In this document: positions 57,417-64,000 of the stretch, one piece after another
Layout of the letters: each line of letters begins with the position of its first letter
How positions within the stretch are numbered: the stretch's first letter is position 1
Assembly (NCBI RefSeq): GCF_001866655.1
Contig: NZ_MLYR01000037.1
Coordinates: 1-64,000 of the forward strand
Length of the DNA: 64,000 bases
Reading direction: 5' to 3'
Source: Bacillus sp. MUM 116
Lineage (GTDB): Bacteria > Bacillota > Bacilli > Bacillales > Cytobacillaceae
Translations under genes and position numbers: made by a program
The notes under the pieces: model-generated
Databases searched by the model: none
What the model saw: the letters and a program-made list of their open reading frames with translations, nothing else
Told to the model about the DNA's origin: nothing

Positions 57417-58592
57417 ATGAATACGATTCTCACTTTAGCAAAAATTTTTGAAGAAAAAAATATTTCTTATCAGTTTGTAGGTCCTACTGCTTTGATCATT
57501 CAAGGAATTCAAATGGAGGATTCGGAGTCCATTTTTCTAGATGTTCAATGGGATGTATTTGAAACGGTTTATGATTTGTTTTTGGATTTCAGGCCTTCAG
57601 AAATCAGAAAAGACATTAAAAATTCTTCCTTTTCTTTTGGATACAATGAACATACGGTACATATTCATTGTGATTATAATACAACGATCCGCACCAATCC
57701 GTACCGAATTGCGGTGGGTTTGGAGAAAGTGACGGTTTGGTGTTTATCTTTTTATACATATTTATATGACCCAAAGGCTCATCCAGAGTTTGCGGAAACG
57801 GTTCATTCTTATCTTTTAAAAAAACAAAATGAAATAACAACATCCAATCAAAGAGCATGGAATCAAAATAATTACCAAGCATTACTTAATCGCTACGGTG
57901 ATCCAAAAAGTGCGGCCGTAAAAATAAAAGAGAACCCGGAGTGGCGTCTCCATCCCTTTTTAAAATACATGGGAGACCTTAAAGGCAAAAAGATTCTTCA
58001 TTTAATGGGATCGAATGGGGTCAAGGGTGTTGCACTTTCCTTGTTGGGAGCGAACGTAACGATTGTTGATTTTTCCGCGGAAAATGAGCGTTTTGCAAAT
58101 GAAGTTGCCAGGGAAGCGGGGGTATCATTGCAGTATGCAGTTTCAGATGTTTTAAACCTTCCTGAAACTATTCTAAACGAAGACTATGATTTGGTTTTAA
58201 TGGAATTAGGCGTATTACACTATTTTATTGACTTGGATCCATTATTTTTAAACATTCGCTCCAAGCTTGCTGAAGATGGAATCTTTTTACTCCATGAATT
58301 TCATCCGATCTCTACTAAGTTGATTACATCCAGTGGGAAAAAGCATAAGATAACCGGAAATTATTTTGACCCTTCATTAGATGAAGTCAATGTCGCTTTT
58401 TCCAAGCATATGGGTTCAGAACTCCAAATGGACCTGACGAAGTCATTGCAGCGAAAATGGACCATTGGGGAAGTGGTTACCTCAGTTGGGCAAAGCGGAC
58501 TTCGAATTAAGGTGTTAGAGGAAGAACCGAATCATAAAATCCATGATATCGGCCTGCCGAAAACCTATACACTCGTAGCGGCTAAATCATAA
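57417..58592 (+). CDS. Fusion of a nucleotidyltransferase-like domain and a SAM-dependent methyltransferase
   Basis: The 391-residue protein has two parts. Residues 1-150 resemble a nucleotidyltransferase-fold sensor (FVGPTALIIQGIQMEDSESI, then FLDVQWD), though the catalytic Asp pair is not convincing. Residues about 175-391 form a class I methyltransferase: motif I region ILHLMGSNGVKGVALSLLGA near 202, VTIVDFSAENERFA near 224 and the post-motif LVLMELGVLHYFIDL near 263. Substrate unknown. An in-frame ATG at 57315 would add 34 residues encoded through the repeat and is rejected. The start is fused to half a palindromic repeat. Confidence 0.75.
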   Translation: MNTILTLAKIFEEKNISYQFVGPTALIIQGIQMEDSESIFLDVQWDVFETVYDLFLDFRPSEIRKDIKNSSFSFGYNEHTVHIHCDYNTTIRTNPYRIAVGLEKVTVWCLSFYTYLYDPKAHPEFAETVHSYLLKKQNEITTSNQRAWNQNNYQALLNRYGDPKSAAVKIKENPEWRLHPFLKYMGDLKGKKILHLMGSNGVKGVALSLLGANVTIVDFSAENERFANEVAREAGVSLQYAVSDVLNLPETILNEDYDLVLMELGVLHYFIDLDPLFLNIRSKLAEDGIFLLHEFHPISTKLITSSGKKHKITGNYFDPSLDEVNVAFSKHMGSELQMDLTKSLQRKWTIGEVVTSVGQSGLRIKVLEEEPNHKIHDIGLPKTYTLVAAKS

Positions 58593-58606
58593 CGACAACA
58601 AAAAAA

Positions 58607-58643
58607 TGCGGGTGCAAAATATTTTGCATCCCGCCTGATTTTT
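58607..58643. terminator. Bidirectional terminator between the methyltransferase gene and rocR
   Basis: GCGGGTGCAAAA pairs with TTTTGCATCCCGC, with T tracts on both strands. Confidence 0.85.
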
Positions 58644-60059
58644 TTACTGGATATCTAATTTTTTCATCCGATATTGCAAACTTTGTCTGCTTAATCCAAG
58701 TAGTTTTGCTGTTCGTGAAATATTATTATCATTTTTCTTCAAAACATGCTCGATATAGGATTTTTCAAATAATTCCATTTGTTCCTTTAACGGAACAGCA
58801 ACATCTTCATTTTGATTAATAAAGGTTTCAACCGATGAAAGCGGGATCATCCTTTCTTTCAATTGCATTTTATTCCGATATTGATATGGTAGATGAATAT
58901 AGCGGATCAATTCTTCATCCAGCATATTATTCATTGCCGCTTCAATCACATGCTCAAGCTCACGGACATTCCCATACCAATCATATTCAAAAAAGGAATC
59001 TTGAACCTCTTCGTGTAATCCTGTTACATTCATATGAAATCGTTTATTATATTTTTCAATAAAATGTCTGACCAGCAGCGGTATATCTGATTTTCTATCT
59101 CGTAATGGCGGAATGAAAACAGTCACCACCCCAAGCCGGTAATAAAGGTCCTTACGCATATGATTATTGGCAACCGCATCAATTGGGTCTTCATTTATAT
59201 TGGCAATGACACGGACATCTACAGGAGTATCCTTTGTATCTCCGATTCTCCGGATGGTTTTTTCCTGAAGAACACGTAATAATTTAGCCTGCAAATTTAA
59301 ATTCAATGAATTGATTTCGTCTAACAGAAGTGTTCCGCCATTCGCCTGTTCAAATAACCCGGGTGTATCCATTGCACCGGTAAAAGCCCCTCGTTTTGTT
59401 CCGAAAAGCAGACTCTCAATTAGATTATCAGGAAGGGCCGCACAGTTCTGTGAAATAAACGGGCCAGAAAGTCGATTACTTCCATTATGAATGCTTTGGG
59501 CAAAAAGCTCTTTCCCTGTACCGGTTTCCCCGACAATTAAAACATAGGAAGAGGTACGCGTTGCACGCTTCGCACTTTCAATTACCTCCTTAATTGCAAG
59601 ACTCTCACCAATAATACTATCAAATGTAAAACTTGGAGCTCCCTTTCCATTCATATTACCTTTAATCAGACGCTCCAGCTTAGTAACATCGTGGGCAATT
59701 TCAACTGCACCATCAATTTGTCCGGCCGTATAGATCGGGATGGTATTGTTAATGGTTGTAATTTCCCGCCCCTTATTATTAAAGTATGTTTGTTTAACAT
59801 TGGCGGTTTCTTTTCCGTCTTGCAATGCTTTTACCAGTGTACTAGATTGATTGTCTTTAAAGCGAAAGACATCTAATAAGTCCTTATCAATAACATCCTG
59901 GATATCCATCGATTCCATTTGCATCATTTTTTTGTTATAGATGATCGTTTTCCCAGAACCATTAACGGCGTGAACCCCAACATCAATTTCATCTAAAATC
60001 CGCTTATATACCTGATTTACATATTCTAAATTTTGAATTGATTTCTTCGTATTTTCCAT
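58644..60059 (-). CDS. rocR: Sigma-54-dependent activator RocR
   Basis: The 471-residue protein is a three-domain enhancer-binding protein. A PAS sensor (15-130; VHAVNGSGKTIIYNKKMMQM) is followed by an AAA+ domain with Walker A VGETGTGKELFAQS near 177, the sigma-54 contact loop RGAFTGAMDTPG near 224 and Walker B GGTLLLDEINSLN near 240. A Fis-type helix-turn-helix ends the protein (SRTAKLLGLSRQSLQYRMKK). It matches RocR, the ornithine/citrulline-responsive activator of arginine catabolism in Bacillus, and is divergent from rocD. Confidence 0.9.
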   Translation of the reverse strand: MENTKKSIQNLEYVNQVYKRILDEIDVGVHAVNGSGKTIIYNKKMMQMESMDIQDVIDKDLLDVFRFKDNQSSTLVKALQDGKETANVKQTYFNNKGREITTINNTIPIYTAGQIDGAVEIAHDVTKLERLIKGNMNGKGAPSFTFDSIIGESLAIKEVIESAKRATRTSSYVLIVGETGTGKELFAQSIHNGSNRLSGPFISQNCAALPDNLIESLLFGTKRGAFTGAMDTPGLFEQANGGTLLLDEINSLNLNLQAKLLRVLQEKTIRRIGDTKDTPVDVRVIANINEDPIDAVANNHMRKDLYYRLGVVTVFIPPLRDRKSDIPLLVRHFIEKYNKRFHMNVTGLHEEVQDSFFEYDWYGNVRELEHVIEAAMNNMLDEELIRYIHLPYQYRNKMQLKERMIPLSSVETFINQNEDVAVPLKEQMELFEKSYIEHVLKKNDNNISRTAKLLGLSRQSLQYRMKKLDIQ

Positions 60060-60112
60060 GGCGATTCCCCTTGTCTGTTTTCCTCATGAACATATTTTAA
60101 CGAAAAAACGCT

Positions 60113-60135
60113 TTTTGTGCAAAATATTTTTGCGC
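60113..60135. promoter_or_regulatory. Candidate RocR upstream activating sequence of rocD
   Basis: GCAAAATATTTTTGC (60119-60133) is a near-perfect palindrome within TTTTTG...GCGC, about 90 bases before the -24/-12 promoter. A comparable GCAAAA-type palindrome lies at similar distance before the second SigL promoter. Confidence 0.5.
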
Positions 60136-60217
60136 TTAAGTGATTAAAAAATCTATTTACGCAAAATTATATGGCGTTTAATTTCGTGAAAACCCTTTTA
60201 AACTGCAAAATTACAAG

Positions 60218-60235
60218 TTGGCATGGAACTTGCAT
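60218..60235 (+). promoter_or_regulatory. Sigma-54 (SigL) promoter of rocD
   Basis: TTGGCATGGAACTTGCAT: GG at 60220-60221 and GC at 60232-60233, with the required 10 bases between. It matches the -24/-12 consensus. Confidence 0.93.
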
Positions 60236-60271
60236 ATTAAAATGACGGAATCAATAAAGGAGGAAAAAAAC

Positions 60272-61477
60272 ATGACAGCAACTACAACAAAGTCAACTCA
60301 AATTATTGAACAAACACAAAAATTCGGTGCAAATAACTATTATCCGCTGCCAATCGTTGTTTCGAAAGCAGAAGGAGTTTGGGTTGAAAATCCTGAAGGT
60401 ACTCGTTACATGGATATGCTTAGCGCTTATTCTGCAGTAAACCAGGGACATCGTCATCCAAAAATTATCCAAGCATTAAAAGACCAGGCAGACCGTGTAA
60501 CACTTACATCACGTGCTTTTCACAGCGATCAACTTGGTCCTTGGTATGAAAAAGTAAGTAAGTTAACTGGTAAAAACATGGTATTGCCAATGAACACTGG
60601 TGCAGAAGCTGTTGAAACTGCACTTAAAGCTGCTCGCCGCTGGGGTTATGATGTAAAAGGTATTGCAGAAAATCAAGCAGAAATTATTGCATGTATCGGC
60701 AACTTCCACGGCCGTACAATGGGTGCAGTAAGTATGTCATCTGATGAAGAATACAAGCGTGGATTCGGTCCTATGCTTCCAGGAATTAAATTAGTTCCAT
60801 ATGGTGACCTTGAAGCATTAAAGGCAGCGATTACACCAAATACTGCAGCATTTATTATTGAGCCAATCCAAGGTGAAGCTGGAATTATAATCCCGACTAA
60901 AGGTTTCTTAAAAGCAGCTTCTGAATTATGTAAAGAAAACAATGTATTATTTATTGCTGATGAAATTCAAGCAGGTCTAGCACGTACCGGTAAAATGTTT
61001 GCAATTGAATGGGAAGATGTTACTCCTGACATGTTAATCTTGGGTAAAGCACTTGGCGGCGGGGTATTCCCAATTTCTTGTGTGGTTGCAAACTCAGATG
61101 TTTTAGGCGTATTTAACCCAGGTTCACACGGTTCAACTTTCGGTGGAAATCCATTAGCTTGTGCTGTTTCCATTGCGGCGTTAGAAGTACTTGAAGAAGA
61201 AAAATTAGCAGAGCGTTCATTAGAACTAGGTAACTATTTCATTGAAAAATTAAAATCAATTGATAATCCAATGATTAAAGAAGTTCGCGGAAGAGGCTTA
61301 TTTATCGGCGTTGAACTTACCGAAGAAGCAAGACCATATTGTGAACAATTAAAAGAACAAGGCCTTCTTTGTAAAGAAACACACGATACAGTCATTCGTT
61401 TCGCACCACCGCTTATTATTTCGAAAGAAGAAATCGATTGGGCATTCGAAAAAATAGAAAAAGTATTAGCTAAATAA
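60272..61477 (+). CDS. rocD: Ornithine aminotransferase RocD
   Basis: The 401-residue class III aminotransferase has [20 protein letters not shown] near residue 25, [20 protein letters not shown] near 107, [18 protein letters not shown] near 225 and the PLP lysine in [17 protein letters not shown] near 255. It converts ornithine and 2-oxoglutarate into glutamate semialdehyde and glutamate. The ATG at 60272 follows AAAGGAGG; an in-frame upstream start at 60218 lies within the sigma-54 promoter and is rejected. It is followed by rocG, probably in one operon. Confidence 0.95.
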   Translation: MTATTTKSTQIIEQTQKFGANNYYPLPIVVSKAEGVWVENPEGTRYMDMLSAYSAVNQGHRHPKIIQALKDQADRVTLTSRAFHSDQLGPWYEKVSKLTGKNMVLPMNTGAEAVETALKAARRWGYDVKGIAENQAEIIACIGNFHGRTMGAVSMSSDEEYKRGFGPMLPGIKLVPYGDLEALKAAITPNTAAFIIEPIQGEAGIIIPTKGFLKAASELCKENNVLFIADEIQAGLARTGKMFAIEWEDVTPDMLILGKALGGGVFPISCVVANSDVLGVFNPGSHGSTFGGNPLACAVSIAALEVLEEEKLAERSLELGNYFIEKLKSIDNPMIKEVRGRGLFIGVELTEEARPYCEQLKEQGLLCKETHDTVIRFAPPLIISKEEIDWAFEKIEKVLAK

Positions 61478-61526
61478 TTTTAATTATTAAACAAAACCAT
61501 AATATTTTTATAGAGGTGTCAATATC

Positions 61527-62819
61527 ATGACCGCAAATACTGTGATAGATCAAATGACAAAAGACCAACAACAAGAAGAAGAATCCTTAAATTTGTTCTA
61601 CTCAACACAAACAGTTATTCAAAAAGCACTTTCAAAATTGGGATATACAAACGAAATGTTCGAATTATTAAAAGAGCCAGTTCGTTTGTTAACAGTTCGT
61701 ATTCCTGTAAGAATGGATGATGGAACGGTACAAGTTTTTACCGGATATCGCTCTCAGCACAATGATGCAGTGGGACCAACCAAAGGCGGCGTGCGTTTCC
61801 ACCCAGAGGTGAACGAAGAAGAGGTAAAAGCATTATCCATTTGGATGAGTTTGAAATGTGGGATTACTAACCTTCCTTATGGTGGGGGTAAAGGCGGTAT
61901 TATCTGTGATCCGAAATCGATGTCTTTTAGAGAACTTGAGCGTTTAAGCCGCGGCTATGTTCGTGCCATCAGCCAAATAGTTGGACCGACAAAAGATATT
62001 CCAGCTCCGGATGTGTATACAAACTCTCAAATTATGGCATGGATGATGGATGAGTACAGCCGTTTACGCGAGTTCGACTCTCCAGGATTTATCACTGGTA
62101 AACCAATCGTGCTCGGCGGTTCACAAGGACGTGAAACAGCTACTGCGGCTGGGGTTACAATGTGTGTTAAAGAAGCAGTGAAGAAGAAAAATATGGCTCT
62201 CCAAGACGCACGAGTAATCATTCAAGGTTTCGGAAATGCCGGAAGCTTCCTAGCTAAGTTTATGCATGATGCAGGTGCAAAAGTTGTTGGCGTTTCAGAT
62301 GTGTATGGCGCTATTTATGATCCAAACGGTCTTGATATTGATTTTTTATTAGATCGTAGAGATAGTTTTGGAACATTCTCTCAGCTATTTAAAAATACGA
62401 TTACCAATGAAGAATTACTTGAATCAGATTGTGATATTCTTATTCCTGCAGCAATTTCAAATCAAATTACTGCACATAACGCTGACAAAATTAAGGCATC
62501 AATTGTTGTAGAAGCAGCGAACGGACCTACCACTCTTGAAGCAACAAAAATTTTAACTGAACGTGGAGTTCTTCTTGTTCCAGATATTCTCGCAAGTGCC
62601 GGTGGTGTAACTGTATCTTATTTTGAGTGGGTACAAAATAACCAAGGATATTATTGGTCAGAAGAAGAAGTAGAAGAAAAACTTGAAAAAGTAATGGTTA
62701 ATTCTTTTGAAAATATTTACCAAACTGCTCAAACTCATCAGGTAGATATGAGATTGGCAGCGTATATGGTAGGAATTAAAAAAGTAGCAGAAGCATCTAG
62801 ATTCCGCGGATGGGTTTAA
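61527..62819 (+). CDS. rocG: Catabolic glutamate dehydrogenase RocG
   Basis: The 430-residue Glu/Leu/Phe/Val dehydrogenase has the substrate-binding VGPTKGGVRFHPEVNEEEVK near residue 80, the catalytic lysine region LPYGGGKGGIICDP near 115, NAD-binding IQGFGNAGSFLAKF near 230 and a C-terminal VPDILASAGGVTVSYFEWVQ. It oxidises glutamate to 2-oxoglutarate and ammonia, the last step of arginine/ornithine use. The gene lies 49 bases after rocD without a terminator between them. Confidence 0.95.
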   Translation: MTANTVIDQMTKDQQQEEESLNLFYSTQTVIQKALSKLGYTNEMFELLKEPVRLLTVRIPVRMDDGTVQVFTGYRSQHNDAVGPTKGGVRFHPEVNEEEVKALSIWMSLKCGITNLPYGGGKGGIICDPKSMSFRELERLSRGYVRAISQIVGPTKDIPAPDVYTNSQIMAWMMDEYSRLREFDSPGFITGKPIVLGGSQGRETATAAGVTMCVKEAVKKKNMALQDARVIIQGFGNAGSFLAKFMHDAGAKVVGVSDVYGAIYDPNGLDIDFLLDRRDSFGTFSQLFKNTITNEELLESDCDILIPAAISNQITAHNADKIKASIVVEAANGPTTLEATKILTERGVLLVPDILASAGGVTVSYFEWVQNNQGYYWSEEEVEEKLEKVMVNSFENIYQTAQTHQVDMRLAAYMVGIKKVAEASRFRGWV

Positions 62820-62830
62820 AATAATCAGAA

Positions 62831-62866
62831 ATGCTCTTTCTTTATGGGAAAGAGCATTATTTTTGC
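62831..62866 (+). terminator. rocD-rocG terminator
   Basis: AATGCTCTTTC pairs with GAAAGAGCATT, followed by ATTTTT. Confidence 0.88.
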
Positions 62867-62882
62867 ACCAATGTGCAAAAAT
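62859..62882. promoter_or_regulatory. Candidate RocR upstream activating sequence of rocE
   Basis: ATTTTTGCAC and GTGCAAAAAT flank CAAT: perfect 10-bp arms, about 80 bases before the second sigma-54 promoter. It overlaps the T tract of the rocG terminator. Confidence 0.6.
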
Positions 62883-62951
62883 ATTATTATAAAATGCAAA
62901 GAAAATTGGCGGATATTGTCGAAAAAAGTTCGCGAAATCAATTTTTAACTG

Positions 62952-62969
62952 TTGGCATGGAACTTGCAA
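62952..62969 (+). promoter_or_regulatory. Sigma-54 (SigL) promoter of rocE
   Basis: TTGGCATGGAACTTGCAA: 17 of 18 bases identical to the rocD promoter, with GG-N10-GC spacing. Confidence 0.93.
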
Positions 62970-63151
62970 GTTAAAGGGGAAGATAGTGATAGTTTAACAA
63001 GAATTGGCTATTGCATATTTGCAAAAATTAGCTTATTCTACTCTATGCAAGAAGGATCATTGTAAGCGTTCCCTATTGCAAAGAATTGTCGCTATTTTCC
63101 TTATTTTTTTCATATTGAAAGCGAATTCACATCAGGGGAAGGAGAAATTCT

Positions 63152-64000
63152 ATGAATTTTCCAGACAACAACAATCAAGAATTACAGAGAACGATGAAGG
63201 CAAGGCACCTTTTTATGATCTCTCTCGGAGGCGTAATTGGTTCAGGACTTTTCTTAGGTTCTGGATATACGATTTCTCATGCGGGTCCAACAGGTGCAAT
63301 CCTTGCATATATCGTTGGCGGTTTTATCATGTTTTTAACGATGCTCTGTCTTGGAGAACTATCAGTAACTATGCCGGTATCGGGTTCATTTCAGACGTAT
63401 ACCACAAAATTTATCGGGCCTGGAACTGGTTTCGCACTTGGCTGGCTATACTGGCTAGGCTGGGCGGTAACGGTTGCTTTGGAATTATTGTCAGCAGGTA
63501 ACCAAATGCAAAGATGGTTCCCTCATTCACCAGTTTGGATATGGTGTTTAATTTTCGGAGCACTTCTTTTCGGATTGAATGCTCTTTCAGCAAAAGCATT
63601 TGGTGAAACTGAATTCTGGTTTTCAAGCATCAAAATTTTTGCAATCATTGCGTTTATTGTTCTTGGTGGCGCTGCTATGTTTGGATTCGTGCATATGAAA
63701 GGCGGACAAGCTGCACCATTTTTATCTAATTTCACGGCACATGGATTATTGCCACATGGATTCTTAGCATTACTTATGACGGCGATTACCGTAAACTTCT
63801 CCTTCCAGGGTACCGAATTAATTGGTATTGCCGCTGGAGAAAGTGAAGATCCGGAAAAAACCATCCCAAAATCGATTAAACAAACAGTTTGGCGTACACT
63901 TTTCTTCTTTGTATTAGCAATCTTTGTTGTAGCAGGTTTAATTCCAATGAATAAAGCGGGTGTAATTGAAAGTCCATTTGTAGTTGTATTTGACAACATC
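63152..64000 (+). CDS. rocE: Amino-acid permease RocE (5' part, runs off window)
   Basis: 283 codons are open from the ATG at 63152 (after GGGGAAGGAG) to the window edge. The protein begins with a polar N-terminus and [20 protein letters not shown], followed by SGLFLGSGY, as in AAT-family amino-acid permeases. [20 protein letters not shown] near residue 217 is the family consensus, and the match to Bacillus RocE/RocC as I recall it is close. It should import arginine or ornithine. Its sigma-54 promoter and UAS place it under RocR. About 180 more residues are expected beyond the window. Confidence 0.9.
   Translation, partial: MNFPDNNNQELQRTMKARHLFMISLGGVIGSGLFLGSGYTISHAGPTGAILAYIVGGFIMFLTMLCLGELSVTMPVSGSFQTYTTKFIGPGTGFALGWLYWLGWAVTVALELLSAGNQMQRWFPHSPVWIWCLIFGALLFGLNALSAKAFGETEFWFSSIKIFAIIAFIVLGGAAMFGFVHMKGGQAAPFLSNFTAHGLLPHGFLALLMTAITVNFSFQGTELIGIAAGESEDPEKTIPKSIKQTVWRTLFFFVLAIFVVAGLIPMNKAGVIESPFVVVFDNI

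Noticed and set aside
60218-60271. 18-codon N-terminal extension of RocD
   Set aside because: Its start codon lies within the sigma-54 -24/-12 sequence, upstream of any transcript from that promoter; AAAGGAGG precedes the ATG at 60272.
63004-63501. 165-codon open frame near the right end
   Set aside because: It overlaps the first part of rocE in another frame. The rocE frame from 63152 has a good ribosome site, matches amino-acid permeases and stays open to the window edge; this frame encodes nothing recognisable.

Overview
The window looks like a chromosomal segment of a low-GC, spore-former-type Firmicute of the Bacillaceae (Bacillus, Neobacillus or a close relative). The reasons are AAGGAGG-type ribosome binding sites, TTGACA-17-TATAAT-like promoters, a CIRCE heat-shock operator, SigL (sigma-54) promoters beside a RocR-like activator, a YqhV homologue, and a GC-rich interspersed element of a type I associate with Bacillaceae. 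Genus is inference from memory of these families; nothing here is diagnostic at species level. No rRNA, tRNA, CRISPR array, prophage or replication origin was seen.

Layout. 1-122: right end of an IS3-type insertion sequence. 237-8080: assorted housekeeping and export genes: a MarR gene with an apparent frameshift and its MFS pump, a yqhV-like gene, htpG under CIRCE, a CPA2 cation/proton antiporter, two small secreted acidic proteins, and an NADPH-FMN reductase. 8192-13242: a complete branched-chain-type amino-acid ABC importer (livKHMGF order). 13461-15041: an APC permease preceded by a tiny His-rich leader ORF. 15124-22208: a PucR regulator divergent from an operon of a flavin/4Fe-4S oxidoreductase, a 69-residue membrane peptide, an NCS1 permease and an aldehyde dehydrogenase.

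22435-34498: a regulator divergent from a flavin reductase/HpaB-type monooxygenase operon that also holds a stand-alone FAD synthetase domain, a RidA-like protein, a DUF1028 protein and an M20 amidohydrolase. A PuuP-like permease, a class III aminotransferase and an aldehyde dehydrogenase follow. Three promoters in this block share a GGAA-N3-TTCC palindrome, so they look like one regulon. 34820-37111: a membrane protein plus XdhC- and MobA-like molybdenum-hydroxylase maturation genes, with no hydroxylase nearby. 37442-51064: an aromatic-degradation block: alpha/beta hydrolase, IclR regulator, MFS importer, cupin, extradiol dioxygenase, two SDRs, a TPP enzyme, an aldehyde dehydrogenase, an aspartate-dehydrogenase-like protein, Rieske dioxygenase alpha and beta, and a duplicated VOC protein. 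An ATGTTT...AAACAT palindrome recurs at its promoters and is the likely IclR operator.

51210-58592: an MFS exporter, a CBS protein and a divergent MarR regulator, a polysaccharide deacetylase lipoprotein, a GntP permease, a 187-bp MITE-like element with 8-bp target duplication, a zinc-ribbon peptide, and a nucleotidyltransferase-like/methyltransferase fusion. 58644-64000: arginine/ornithine catabolism: rocR, divergent rocD-rocG, and the start of rocE, with two almost identical -24/-12 promoters.

Taken together the window is dominated by transport and oxidation of nitrogenous and aromatic compounds, each module having its own local regulator. A dispersed palindromic repeat (core GGTG-N3-GGCA(C/T)CACC) punctuates several module ends. 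The best candidates for undescribed biology are the HpaB/FAD-synthetase/RidA/DUF1028/M20 operon with its regulon, the Rieske/TPP/NadX-like aromatic cluster, the His-rich leader peptide, and the small membrane peptide coupled to the NCS1 permease.
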